Shown here in pieces: positions 43,729 through 51,844 of a stretch of DNA of 64,000 nt. A model generated the notes under the pieces. That model did not search any database. It was given only the letters and a program-made list of their open reading frames with translations, and had not been told where the DNA came from. Each line of letters opens with the position of its first letter. Position 1 is the stretch's first letter. Made by a program: the position numbers and the translations under genes. Origin of the DNA: Hyphomicrobiales bacterium. GTDB lineage: Bacteria > Pseudomonadota > Alphaproteobacteria > Rhizobiales > OSC116. The stretch lies in assembly GCA_013214705.1 (NCBI GenBank), contig JABSRZ010000011.1:1-64000 (forward strand). Direction: 5' to 3'.

Positions 43729-44742
43729 ATGAGCAGATTTGTCAAAATAGAACTGGCTGAAATAACCAATTTGAGTGTTAAAATATTAAGCCAAGCCGGA
43801 TATGGCGATGCCCACGCTCATGTGATTGCCAAAATGTTATATACCTGCCAAATAGATGATTGCCATTCGCATGGTTTGTTCCGGCTATTTATGTGTTGCC
43901 AGACCATGCAAGCTGGCAAGATAGATGGTCAGGTTTTGCCAATTATCAACAACAGCGATAATGCCATTGTGCATGCCGATGCGCGGGGTGGCATGTCACC
44001 TTTGGCAGTCGACAGCGCTATACCCAAACTGATCGAAAAAACCCGCAAACACGGCATTGCGGCACTTGCGGTCAATAGATGCTTTCACTTTTCGGCGCTT
44101 TGGCCAGAGGTCGAGCGATTAGCTGGCGCTGGCTTAGCCGCCATGGCGATGGTGCCCAGCCATGCTTGGGTTGCGCCGGTTGGTGGCAGCCGCGGGAGTT
44201 TAGGCACAAACCCATTGGCGTTTAGTTGGCCACGGCAAGGTAAAGAGCCGTTTACCTTCGATTTTGCGACTAGCGGTTTTGCCCGCGGTGAGATTGAACT
44301 TTACAAGCGCGCAGGCAAACTTTTGCCCGCAGGCGTTGCCATCGACAAAAACGGAAACCCCACGACAGATCCAAGCGCGGCATTGGATGGCGCAATGTTG
44401 ACTTTTGGCGGCCATAAAGGCTCGGCGCTGTCAATTATGATTGAATTGCTGGCTGGGCCTTTGATTGACGATTTGACCAGTTTAGAAAGTATGGAATTTG
44501 CTGCAGGTCGGGGAGGCGCGCCTTATCATGGGCAAATCATCATCGCGTTTGACCCTAATTTATTTAGTGGTGGGCGCGTGGTGGACAATGGCGCGCGCGC
44601 CGAACGCTTGTTTGCCGACATTATAGATCAGGGTGCGCGCTTGCCATCGCAACGGCGCTATGCCGCCCGCGCCCGTAACCTTGCGCGAGGTTATGTTGAG
44701 ATACCGCAACCATTGCATTTAGATTTATTGGCGTTGCTGTAA
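43729..44742 (+). CDS. Malate/L-lactate dehydrogenase family; probable pyrroline-2-carboxylate reductase (DpkA-like)
   Basis: A 337-residue NAD(P)H-dependent oxidoreductase of the Ldh_2 fold, normal length. The core has AVNRCFHFSALWPEVERLAG, the FSALWP form of the histidine region seen in delta1-piperideine/pyrroline-2-carboxylate reductases. The cofactor part is SRGSLGTNPLAFSWPR with FDFATSGFARGEIELYKRAG. TFGGHKGSALSIMIELLAG closes the site. In hydroxyproline gene clusters this enzyme reduces pyrroline-2-carboxylate, the product of trans-3-hydroxyproline dehydratase, to proline. A proline-racemase homologue lies convergent at 44775, which supports that role. It is divergent from the GntR gene. 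Confidence 0.82.
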   Translation: MSRFVKIELAEITNLSVKILSQAGYGDAHAHVIAKMLYTCQIDDCHSHGLFRLFMCCQTMQAGKIDGQVLPIINNSDNAIVHADARGGMSPLAVDSAIPKLIEKTRKHGIAALAVNRCFHFSALWPEVERLAGAGLAAMAMVPSHAWVAPVGGSRGSLGTNPLAFSWPRQGKEPFTFDFATSGFARGEIELYKRAGKLLPAGVAIDKNGNPTTDPSAALDGAMLTFGGHKGSALSIMIELLAGPLIDDLTSLESMEFAAGRGGAPYHGQIIIAFDPNLFSGGRVVDNGARAERLFADIIDQGARLPSQRRYAARARNLARGYVEIPQPLHLDLLALL

Positions 44743-44774
44743 ATGCTGTGCTAGTGGATCGGTCGCAAGTGTCG

Positions 44775-45800
44775 CTAAGCGCCCCATGTATCGCTAAGCC
44801 TGTAACCTTGTGGCCAAGGATCTGATGGGTCTAGCATATGTTGATGAATGCCCGTTACCCAGGCGCGGCCGCTAATTTGCGGCACAATAGCCGGGTGTGA
44901 GCCTATTTGTGTGGCCTCGATAATTTTGCCGGTAAAGCTTGAGCCAATGATGGAGATGGCTTCAAATTCTTGCCCGACCTGCATTTGGCCTTTTGCTGCC
45001 ATCAGCGCCATTCGGGCTGAAATTGCTGTTCCAGTGGGCGAACGATCGACTTTGCCGGGTTGGATGGCCACTGCAGATTTGCCACGAAAACCTTTTTCGG
45101 TTTTGATAACGGGCCCGCAAAACGCGCAGAAAGAAATGTGATTCCAATCGGGGTTGTCTGGATGGCTGAAGCCCAATTGTTCATTGGCGGCGTTGGTAAT
45201 TTTAACCCCCAAACGGGCGATGTCTTTGGCTTCTGCTTCGATGATTTCAAAGCCTAGTGCGGCCGCGTCAACCACCACAAAGCTGTCGCCGCCATAGGCC
45301 GTATCGACGGTAATTGTACCCAAGCCCGGCACATCAAGTGGAACTGCAATCTTATCCGCAAAACTGGGGACATTTTGCACAAAAATCCGCTCGGCTTTGC
45401 CATTGCGACATTCGGCATGCACCCGCACCAGCCCCCCCGGCGCTTCGAGTACCATGCGGGTTATCGGTTCTTGCATCGGGATGATGCCGCTATCTAGCAA
45501 AACTGTGGCCACGCATATCGAGTTTGAACCTGACATGGGCGGCGTGTCTTCTGGCTCCATGATGATAAAGGCCGCGTCTGCCGCTGGGTTTATGGGCGGC
45601 ACTAACAGGTTTACATGCCGAAAAACCCCGCCGCGTGGCTCATTTAGCATAAAATTTCGCAAAGTTTGGTCTTGGGCTAAAAAGCTGCGCTGATCCCAAA
45701 GGGTATCGCCCGGTGGTGGCGCAACGCCGCCGACGATGACATCGCCAACCTCGCCCTCGGCATGGGCGGATATCACATGTATGGTTTTTAGGCTTCGCAT
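44775..45800 (-). CDS. Proline racemase family protein with Ser/Thr active site (probable hydroxyproline dehydratase)
   Basis: A 341-residue member of the proline racemase family. In the usual alignment the first catalytic Cys is Ser90 ([13 protein letters not shown], normally MCGH) and the second is Thr256 ([13 protein letters not shown], normally SPCGTG). Codons are TCA and ACT, so this is not a misread. Two thiols are needed for racemisation. Family dehydratases for trans-3-hydroxy-L-proline have Thr at the second site but usually keep Cys at the first. A dehydratase or a new activity is therefore likely. The DpkA-like reductase gene next door (43729) fits a dehydratase that makes pyrroline-2-carboxylate. 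AAGGAA precedes the start. Confidence 0.82.
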   Translation of the reverse strand: MRSLKTIHVISAHAEGEVGDVIVGGVAPPPGDTLWDQRSFLAQDQTLRNFMLNEPRGGVFRHVNLLVPPINPAADAAFIIMEPEDTPPMSGSNSICVATVLLDSGIIPMQEPITRMVLEAPGGLVRVHAECRNGKAERIFVQNVPSFADKIAVPLDVPGLGTITVDTAYGGDSFVVVDAAALGFEIIEAEAKDIARLGVKITNAANEQLGFSHPDNPDWNHISFCAFCGPVIKTEKGFRGKSAVAIQPGKVDRSPTGTAISARMALMAAKGQMQVGQEFEAISIIGSSFTGKIIEATQIGSHPAIVPQISGRAWVTGIHQHMLDPSDPWPQGYRLSDTWGA

Positions 45801-45809
45801 GATGTTCCT

Positions 45810-46913
45810 TTAAGAATAAGTGGCTACGGGATCGCCCAAAGCGTCAAATATTGGGGTGATGCCAAGCCCCGGACCGTCTGAGGCGGTCATCCGGCCATTC
45901 ACTCTTTTAGGCGCGCCTTCGGCAATGGTTACTGTGCCATAGCTATTAAAATCGGTGGCAGAAAAAGTGAATTCAGCTGGGGTTGAACGAGCCAGATGGG
46001 CGATGGTTGCGGTGACAATGTCACCACCCCACGTGTCTTCGATGGTCATCGGGATGCCGTGCTGAATGCACAGATCGCGCATTAATTTGGCTTTGGTCAG
46101 GCCACCAACTTTGGAAATTTTTAAATTAATCACGTCCATCGCGTCTTCGGCAATCGCCCGCACCAAGGTGTTTGGGGTATCAATCACTTCATCTAATATA
46201 AATGGCAGCGTGGTGCGGCGGCGGATTGAAACGCATTCTTCATAGGTCAGGCAAGGTTGTTCGACATATACATCTAATGATGAAATAGCGCTGACCACGC
46301 GCGCGGCTTGGTGGCGTGTCCAACCGGTATTGGCATCTGCCACCAGTAAATCGGTGGGTTTTAGCACTTCGCGGGTGGCGTGAATGCGTTCGATGTCTTC
46401 ATCAGCATTGCCGCCGACTTTGAGCTGAAATTTTGTATAGCCCTCGGCGGCATAAGTTTCGATTTTTTTGGCCATAATGTCTGGAGCTTGTTGGCTGATG
46501 GCGCGGTATAAGACCACATCGTCCTGCGCTGCGCCGCCCAACAAAGTATAGACTGGTAGGTTGGTGGCTTTGCCCAGCAAATCCCAACAGGCGATGTCAA
46601 TGGGCGCTTTTGCGTAAGGGTGTCCACGCAAAGCGGCATCCATGATGCGGTTAACCTCGCCAATATTTAACGGGTCTAAACCAATTAAATGTGGCGAAAG
46701 TTCGGCCAGCCCGGCGCGCACACCTAGAGCAAAAGATGGCAGATAAGCCGAGCCAAGCGGGCAACATTCAGCATAACCAGCGATGCTGTCATCGGTGATA
46801 ATTTCGACAATGGTGCTGTCGAAAACCTCAACAAAATTGCCATTTGACCAGCTATAACGGCCCTCTTTTAACGGCAAATTAACTTGGTAAACTTTTATTT
46901 TAGTGATTTTCAT
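45810..46913 (-). CDS. Enolase-superfamily protein, mandelate-racemase group (hydroxyproline-betaine epimerase-like)
   Basis: A 367-residue enolase-superfamily protein. Catalytic lysines are Lys165 in FQLKVGG and Lys265 in [10 protein letters not shown]. Metal ligands are Asp193 in VADAN, Glu218 in VEQP and the acid at 241 or 242 in ILDEV. Where muconate-lactonising enzymes have KxK, this protein has Gln-Leu-Lys. The same Gln-x-Lys occurs, as I recall it, in the hydroxyproline-betaine 2-epimerase HpbD. The segment [20 protein letters not shown] is also close to HpbD. Its place beside a 4-hydroxyproline epimerase, a D-amino acid dehydrogenase and a DapA-family deaminase fits the same pathway. 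A proline or hydroxyproline derivative is the expected substrate. Confidence 0.82.
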   Translation of the reverse strand: MKITKIKVYQVNLPLKEGRYSWSNGNFVEVFDSTIVEIITDDSIAGYAECCPLGSAYLPSFALGVRAGLAELSPHLIGLDPLNIGEVNRIMDAALRGHPYAKAPIDIACWDLLGKATNLPVYTLLGGAAQDDVVLYRAISQQAPDIMAKKIETYAAEGYTKFQLKVGGNADEDIERIHATREVLKPTDLLVADANTGWTRHQAARVVSAISSLDVYVEQPCLTYEECVSIRRRTTLPFILDEVIDTPNTLVRAIAEDAMDVINLKISKVGGLTKAKLMRDLCIQHGIPMTIEDTWGGDIVTATIAHLARSTPAEFTFSATDFNSYGTVTIAEGAPKRVNGRMTASDGPGLGITPIFDALGDPVATYS

Positions 46914-46925
46914 AAGCCATCCTTG

Positions 46926-48179
46926 TTAAAAACGGGTTGCTAAAAACGGTTTTAGCGATATTTTTGGTTTGGTTTCATTGATAAGCGTGGTGACAAGTTC
47001 GGCTGTACCGGCCGCTTGTGTCAAGCCCAAATGGCCATGGCCAAACGCATAAATAACATTGTGGGCTTTGGGCGAGCGGCTGATTACCGGCAGGCTATCT
47101 GGCATCGACGGACGAAAGCCCATCCATTGCTTGCCGCCTTGGGTTTTTAGTGCGGGTAGGAAGCTTGCGGCCTTGTTTAATAAAATTTCAGCGCGTTGGT
47201 AATTTGGGGCTAGTTTTAAGCCGCCTAATTCGACCGCACCACCAACCCGAATGCCGTCACCTATTTTTGTGATCACAAAACCATGTGCGCCAAAAGTGAG
47301 GTGAGTTTTCAAGTCAAACGCGCCAGCGGGCAGGGTGGTATTATAGCCGCGCTCGGTTTCTAGCGGTATTTTATCGCCTAATGTTTGTGCTAGATGATGA
47401 GACCAAGCCCCGGCGGCAACCACAACTTGTTTGGCTTGTAACTCACCAGCAGAGGTCATTAGGCATATCTTACCAGACTTTTGCACCAGACTTTCTACCT
47501 GCCTGATATCAATAATGCCGCCGCGTTTCACAAATTCCTTGGCGATGTGGTTTGCCCAAATAGATGGGTCAGAACAATTTAGCCAATTGGGTGTGAACGC
47601 CGCATGGGTGAAACGCGGGCTTAAGCCGGGTTGGATATCCGCAATGGCTTGGGGTGATTTTAAAAGTTTAAACTCGATATTGTGTTGTTGGCGTAATTCC
47701 CAACCTTCTAAGCTGGCTTTAAACTGTTTTTCGCCTTCATATAGTTGCAATTGCCCCTCTCGCCTGACTAACGATTCGGCATTTAGGAATTTAATCTGGC
47801 GCTCTAGTGCGGCTTCAGAAAGCTGCATTAAATCGGCTTGGGCTTTTAGCGATGCGGTATATCGGTCGTGCCGACTTGCGCGCAAAAAGCGCCACATCCA
47901 CGGGGCTATTTTTAACCAATATGCTGGCGGAATTGATAGTGGCCCTAACGGGTCGAGCAGCCATTTGGGTGCATTGCGAAACGTGCCGGGTGTGGCGAGG
48001 GGCTCGATGTCTGAAAAGGCAAAAGCCCCGGCATTGCCAGCTGAAGCCTCGGCCGCCACGCCTGTGCGGTCGACAATGGTGACGGTGCGGCCAGCACGTT
48101 GGAGTGCTAAACCTGCGCTAAGGCCTATAATGCCTGCGCCGATGATGATGATGTCATGTTGATTTTTTAAGTCAGTCAT
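46926..48179 (-). CDS. FAD-dependent D-amino acid dehydrogenase (D-hydroxyproline dehydrogenase type)
   Basis: A 417-residue DAO-family flavoprotein. The FAD motif is IIIGAGIIGLSAGLALQRAG (11-30), followed by VDRTGVAAEASAGNAGAF, the DadA/HypO pattern. The C-terminal signature WMGFRPSMPDSLPVISRSP with YAFGHGHLGLTQAAGT is strongly diagnostic. It oxidises a D-amino acid, here probably cis-4-hydroxy-D-proline, to the imino acid and passes electrons to the respiratory chain. The start codon overlaps the epimerase stop by four bases. It is one of the core steps of 4-hydroxyproline degradation, between epimerase and deaminase. Confidence 0.88.
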   Translation of the reverse strand: MTDLKNQHDIIIIGAGIIGLSAGLALQRAGRTVTIVDRTGVAAEASAGNAGAFAFSDIEPLATPGTFRNAPKWLLDPLGPLSIPPAYWLKIAPWMWRFLRASRHDRYTASLKAQADLMQLSEAALERQIKFLNAESLVRREGQLQLYEGEKQFKASLEGWELRQQHNIEFKLLKSPQAIADIQPGLSPRFTHAAFTPNWLNCSDPSIWANHIAKEFVKRGGIIDIRQVESLVQKSGKICLMTSAGELQAKQVVVAAGAWSHHLAQTLGDKIPLETERGYNTTLPAGAFDLKTHLTFGAHGFVITKIGDGIRVGGAVELGGLKLAPNYQRAEILLNKAASFLPALKTQGGKQWMGFRPSMPDSLPVISRSPKAHNVIYAFGHGHLGLTQAAGTAELVTTLINETKPKISLKPFLATRF

Positions 48180-49108
48180 AACCGAATGCCATTTGCAAAT
48201 GGGTCTGTTGGGTTGAAGATTAGTTTTGTTTCGGCCATCACAAATGCCTGCCCAGTAATTTGGGGGATGATGTTGCCGTTTGCGGCCAGTTGGTATGAAA
48301 GTCGATATTGGCTGCCGATGATGCTTTCTTGGGTGATTTCTTGACCCGGTTTTAGCAAACCATCAGCCGCCAGACAGGCGAGCCGCGCCGAACTGCCTGT
48401 GCCGCAAGGTGAGCGATCATAGCTATCATCTGGGCAAAGCACAAAATTGCGGCTATGAATATTTTTATTGGTCGATTGCGATTGCAATATGATGTGATCG
48501 ATCAATTCGCCATTGTCGCCGCCAATGTTGGCTTTATGGGTTTGGTCGCGAATCATTATAGTTAAATCGGTCAATTTGCGGATATTGCTGGGTATGAGTT
48601 CTATCGGGCTGGGGTCAATTATATAGAACCAATTGCCGCCATAAGCGACATCGCCAGTAAAGTGGCCTATACCTTCGACTTCCATACTCAGGTTGGCGGC
48701 AACCCGGCGGCTCTCGACATTGGTTACGGTTACAGTGTTTTTATCTGATAATAGAATATCGACCACGCCGGCGGGCGTTTCTATTTTATGAGCGCCGACA
48801 TCTATGCGCCCCAAATATGCCAATGACACGGCCAAGCCAATTGTGCCATGCCCGCACATGCCCAATACGGCGTCGGCATCGAAATAAATAACCCCGGTGG
48901 TGCAGTCTGCTTCTGTAGGTTCTACCAGCAATGCTGCCACCATAGCCGGCTGACCGCGCGGTTCAAACAACACCGATTGGCAAAATTGTTTGTGCTTGGT
49001 CGCCAGAATTTGAGCCCGCTGCGCCAGCGTGCCGGTACCAAGGTCTGGCCCGCCACTTAGGATAACACGGGTTGGCTCTCCGCCTGTATGGCTGTCAATT
49101 ACATGCAT
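48176..49108 (-). CDS. 4-hydroxyproline 2-epimerase (proline racemase family, Cys/Cys)
   Basis: A 310-residue proline racemase family protein with both catalytic cysteines: Cys85 in VLGMCGHGTIG and Cys235 in DRSPCGTGSSARL. The opening IDSHTGGEPTRVI and the length are typical of 4-hydroxyproline 2-epimerase. It interconverts trans-4-hydroxy-L-proline and cis-4-hydroxy-D-proline. The adjacent D-amino acid dehydrogenase (46926) and DapA-family deaminase (49099) complete the pathway and make a plain proline racemase less likely. Its start overlaps the deaminase stop by ten bases. The contrast with the Ser/Thr homologue at 44775 shows two different uses of one fold in the same operon. Confidence 0.88.
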   Translation of the reverse strand: MHVIDSHTGGEPTRVILSGGPDLGTGTLAQRAQILATKHKQFCQSVLFEPRGQPAMVAALLVEPTEADCTTGVIYFDADAVLGMCGHGTIGLAVSLAYLGRIDVGAHKIETPAGVVDILLSDKNTVTVTNVESRRVAANLSMEVEGIGHFTGDVAYGGNWFYIIDPSPIELIPSNIRKLTDLTIMIRDQTHKANIGGDNGELIDHIILQSQSTNKNIHSRNFVLCPDDSYDRSPCGTGSSARLACLAADGLLKPGQEITQESIIGSQYRLSYQLAANGNIIPQITGQAFVMAETKLIFNPTDPFANGIRL

Positions 49109-50058
49109 TGCGCAATTATTCCACCTTGTTTAGACCAATCGGCAAACCAATTGCGAAATAGGGTATATTGTTGTTCGCAATAATTGCGTTGGGCATCGCT
49201 TAATTCATCAGTTTCATAAAAATGCAGGCGATATTCTTCCTCGCCATTTAACACCAATAAATATTTATAGAATAACACCAAATCTGTGCCTTCATCAAAG
49301 CTAGCCAATACGCCAAACGCTTCTTCTAACTCTAATGCGCGTTGGCGGGCTTCGGCATTGCCTTTGGCGGCGCGTTTTGACAGACTGGCCAATAGCAACG
49401 CTTCTTTTGGCAATGCCGTGCCAATGCCAGTTATAGACCCGGTGGCGCCACAATTAACAAAACCATGATAAACCTCGGTATCCACACCAACCATAAGCGT
49501 AATGTCATCATCATGCGAGGTTATGGTATCGGCGGCGTAGCGCAAATCTGCTTTGCCGCCAAACTCCTTGAAACCAATTAGGTTAGGATGTTCGGCACGT
49601 AGTTCAAAGAATAAATCTGCCCGGGTTGCAAAGCCATAATGGGGGCTGTTGTAAATTATCGCCGGCACATCTGGTGCGGCACTAAGAATGGCTTTAAAAT
49701 GATGTTTTTGAGCTATGGTTGATGTCCCGCGTGATAAAACCCGCGGAATGACCATGAGGCCAACAGCGCCAACTTTTTGGGCATGCGCCGCATGCGCAAC
49801 CGCCGATTTGCTGTTTATAGCGCCAGTGCCCACCACAACTGGCAAGCCAGCATTTACCAATTGTTCGACACCTTCCATACGTTGTTCATCGGTTAGCAAT
49901 GGCCAATCGCCCATTGAGCCGCAATAAACCACCGCCGACATGCCGGCATCAATCATTTGTTTTCCTTTTTTAACCAATGCATCAAAGTTGGGCGTTCTAT
50001 CTGCTTTGCAGGGAGTCATTAGGGCTGGCATGGTGCCGGTAAATATATTTTTTGACAT
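49099..50058 (-). CDS. DapA-family lyase, probable pyrroline-4-hydroxy-2-carboxylate deaminase
   Basis: A 319-residue class I aldolase-fold protein. Tyr136 in IIYNSPHYGF and the Schiff-base Lys164 in LIGFKEFGG are present, with GSMGDWPLL replacing the GTTGE turn of true DapA. This variant is characteristic of the deaminase that turns delta1-pyrroline-4-hydroxy-2-carboxylate into 2-oxoglutarate semialdehyde and ammonia in hydroxyproline degradation. It is the first gene of the operon and lies below a 20-bp palindrome (50162-50181). A 2-oxoglutarate semialdehyde dehydrogenase is needed next; candidates are at 1 and 3363, not in this operon. Confidence 0.85.
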   Translation of the reverse strand: MSKNIFTGTMPALMTPCKADRTPNFDALVKKGKQMIDAGMSAVVYCGSMGDWPLLTDEQRMEGVEQLVNAGLPVVVGTGAINSKSAVAHAAHAQKVGAVGLMVIPRVLSRGTSTIAQKHHFKAILSAAPDVPAIIYNSPHYGFATRADLFFELRAEHPNLIGFKEFGGKADLRYAADTITSHDDDITLMVGVDTEVYHGFVNCGATGSITGIGTALPKEALLLASLSKRAAKGNAEARQRALELEEAFGVLASFDEGTDLVLFYKYLLVLNGEEEYRLHFYETDELSDAQRNYCEQQYTLFRNWFADWSKQGGIIAQCM

Positions 50059-50161
50059 GGTATATCTTTCAATTTTGGTTTTTGCTGCGATGTTGAAGCG
50101 GCAATGGTAAAGAGTGTTAAGGCAAACCGGTCTGGTTAAATCTGTATATTAACCTGGTATA

Positions 50162-50181
50162 GGATATTGGATACAATATCC
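50162..50181. promoter_or_regulatory. Candidate FCD-GntR operator, GGATATTGGATACAATATCC
   Basis: GGATATTG and CAATATCC are perfect 8-bp arms around GATA, about 104 bases upstream of the first gene of the leftward hydroxyproline operon. It shares ATATTGGATACA with the dyad at the GntR gene (43587-43601). It is the likely control site of the operon 44775-50058. Confidence 0.65.
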
Positions 50182-50369
50182 ATAACTATTTAAATTTGGC
50201 GCTAATCTACCGGCTCGACCTTTGACATTTGCTGATATCGCACTAGAGGATGTAAAACTAAGTCAAATTACGGGCTTTTAAGGCGAAATTGACAAAGCAT
50301 TGGCATGGTTGGGTTTAATTGCATCGAGATGTTTGTAAAAGAGAATTTAGCGGATGGCCGGGCGATGTG

Positions 50370-50383
50370 TTGGAATATTCCAA
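50370..50383. promoter_or_regulatory. Perfect 14-bp palindrome TTGGAATATTCCAA
   Basis: It lies in the middle of the gap, distant from both start codons. It has operator-like symmetry but no copy elsewhere was seen, so the protein that would use it is not known. Confidence 0.3.
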
Positions 50384-50531
50384 CCAAATAATTTGAAATA
50401 TAATGTTTATAATCAATTGGTTATATACTTTTATTAAACTTATTGATTTTGAAATATTTAAGCGTGAATCGAACTTATTTCTGATGAAAATAAGCCTATT
50501 GACTCGGTTGGGGCTTTCGAGTAGGGTTCGA

Positions 50532-50570
50532 TTGTGAAATTTAAATCAAACAATGAAATAAATTTCACAA
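50532..50570. promoter_or_regulatory. Candidate SorC operator, TTGTGAAATTTA inverted repeat
   Basis: TTGTGAAATTTA (50532-50543) is repeated in inverse as TAAATTTCACAA (50559-50570), with a 15-base gap. The arms are one helical-turn multiple apart. It lies about 66 bases before the sugar binding-protein start. The SorC regulator at 55501 is the natural candidate because that family uses long, spaced dyads. Confidence 0.5.
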
Positions 50571-50635
50571 AAGAGGATTTAGGAATAAGCGGGGTCCAAT
50601 ACGGGATTCTAAACAAGAATTAACTGGAGGGAATT

Positions 50636-51655
50636 ATGAATTTTAAGAAAATATTTAAGACAAGTCTGATGGCTACGTCTTTGATCGTGGCATCAACTGT
50701 TGCGACTGCCGTACAGGCCGAAGGTGAGCGCATTGCTTTCTTCGTTTCTGATTTATCTAACGTGTTTCATCAATCTCAAGCGGCTGAAGCTGTACGTTAT
50801 GGTAAAGAAAAATATGGCGTTGAAGTTGTTATTTTTGATGGTCAAGCCGATTCAGCTGTGATGACACAAAATGTGGATCAAATCGTTGCTGGTGCATTTG
50901 ACGGCGCTACATTGCATATTTGGGATGGTGAAGCTGCCACACCGGGTATTAATGACGCTCTTGCTGATGGCATTGCGGTAACATCTTTCTTTAACCCAAT
51001 TACTGATACTGGCATTCCTACAGCGCGTAGTGATGAAGCTGGTGTTTCTTTTGAAATGGGTGCCCAAATGGCAACCGCTTGGATAAAAGCTCATCCAAAC
51101 ACACCTATCAAAATGGTTCAGCTTGGTTGGCCTAACCATACGGAAGTAAACTCAGGCCGTACTAACCCGTTTGCTGCTGGTGTTTTATCTGTGGCTCCAA
51201 GTGCTAGAAATCTAGGTGCTTTGGATTCAAGTGGTGGTCAAGAAGCTGCTAAACAAATCATCGTTGATTTGTTGACCCAACAACCTGACGTTAACATCAT
51301 CTATTCAGAAGCTTCAAACCTAACTGTTGGCACAATGGCTGGTCTTTCTCAGCTTGGTCGTGGCAAATTTGATAATGGTAAGCCTTTGACAGAAATCGTA
51401 GCCAGTGTTGACTTTGATACTGTTGAATTTGACCTAATCTATGATGCAAATTCAAGCCTTAAAGTTTCTATGGGTCTCCCACCAGTTGAAACTGCACAAG
51501 GCCGTATCGATCTAGTGATGGATGTTATAAACGGTAAAATTGCAGCCACATCAAGCCCTGCTGAAGAGTTTTACTATAAAGCTTATACCATCTCTTATTG
51601 GTCAATGGATGAAGCTGATGCTTCAACATGGTTAGCTGCTCAGTTCGGCGGATAG
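50636..51655 (+). CDS. Sugar ABC transporter substrate-binding protein (RbsB class)
   Basis: A 339-residue periplasmic binding protein of the LacI-like Peripla_BP_4 fold. GGAGGG before the ATG gives a strong ribosome-binding site. The Sec signal is MNFKKIFKTSLMATSLIVAS with a cut after VQA. The mature start RIAFFVSDLSNVFHQSQAAE and the hinge pieces VDQIVAGAFDGATLHIWDGE and YDANSSLKVSMGLPPVETAQ are family landmarks. It is the first gene of a four-gene sugar importer. A hairpin follows its stop. The GlpD-like and FGGY enzymes downstream suggest a sugar alcohol or related sugar. Confidence 0.92.
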   Translation: MNFKKIFKTSLMATSLIVASTVATAVQAEGERIAFFVSDLSNVFHQSQAAEAVRYGKEKYGVEVVIFDGQADSAVMTQNVDQIVAGAFDGATLHIWDGEAATPGINDALADGIAVTSFFNPITDTGIPTARSDEAGVSFEMGAQMATAWIKAHPNTPIKMVQLGWPNHTEVNSGRTNPFAAGVLSVAPSARNLGALDSSGGQEAAKQIIVDLLTQQPDVNIIYSEASNLTVGTMAGLSQLGRGKFDNGKPLTEIVASVDFDTVEFDLIYDANSSLKVSMGLPPVETAQGRIDLVMDVINGKIAATSSPAEEFYYKAYTISYWSMDEADASTWLAAQFGG

Positions 51656-51665
51656 AATTAAGTTT

Positions 51666-51709
51666 ACTTGGCGATCGATTATGAATAAGAATTAGGTTGA
51701 TCGCCAAGT
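51666..51709 (+). promoter_or_regulatory. Long-loop hairpin after the sugar binding-protein gene
   Basis: ACTTGGCGATC (51666-51676) pairs perfectly with GATCGCCAAGT (51699-51709), 11 bp with a 22-base loop, starting 10 bases after the stop. No T-run follows. It probably protects the binding-protein transcript from 3' decay or partly blocks read-through. Confidence 0.55.
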
Positions 51710-51844
51710 TGTTAAAAAATGCAAAAATAACTGCGCGGATAGTCTATTCCTGCGCCAAATAAAATTACCAATTATTTAAATATTCAAACGTGGAATGGGT
51801 ATAATTAGCCCAATGTATAATGCATCACGACGGGGAGAATAATT

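Larger units (their letters stand above)
50059..50635. other. Divergent intergenic region, 577 bases, three dyads
   Basis: This gap separates the hydroxyproline operon (leftward) from the sugar ABC operon (rightward). It holds the GntR-type palindrome at 50162-50181, a perfect 14-bp palindrome TTGGAATATTCCAA at 50370-50383, and a 12-bp inverted repeat at 50532-50570. No coding frame or RNA gene is recognised. The left third probably serves the hydroxyproline promoter and the right third the sugar operon. Confidence 0.6.

Noticed and set aside
47431-48162. 243-codon plus-strand frame over the D-amino acid dehydrogenase gene
   Set aside because: The opposite strand carries clear DAO motifs, and this frame has none.
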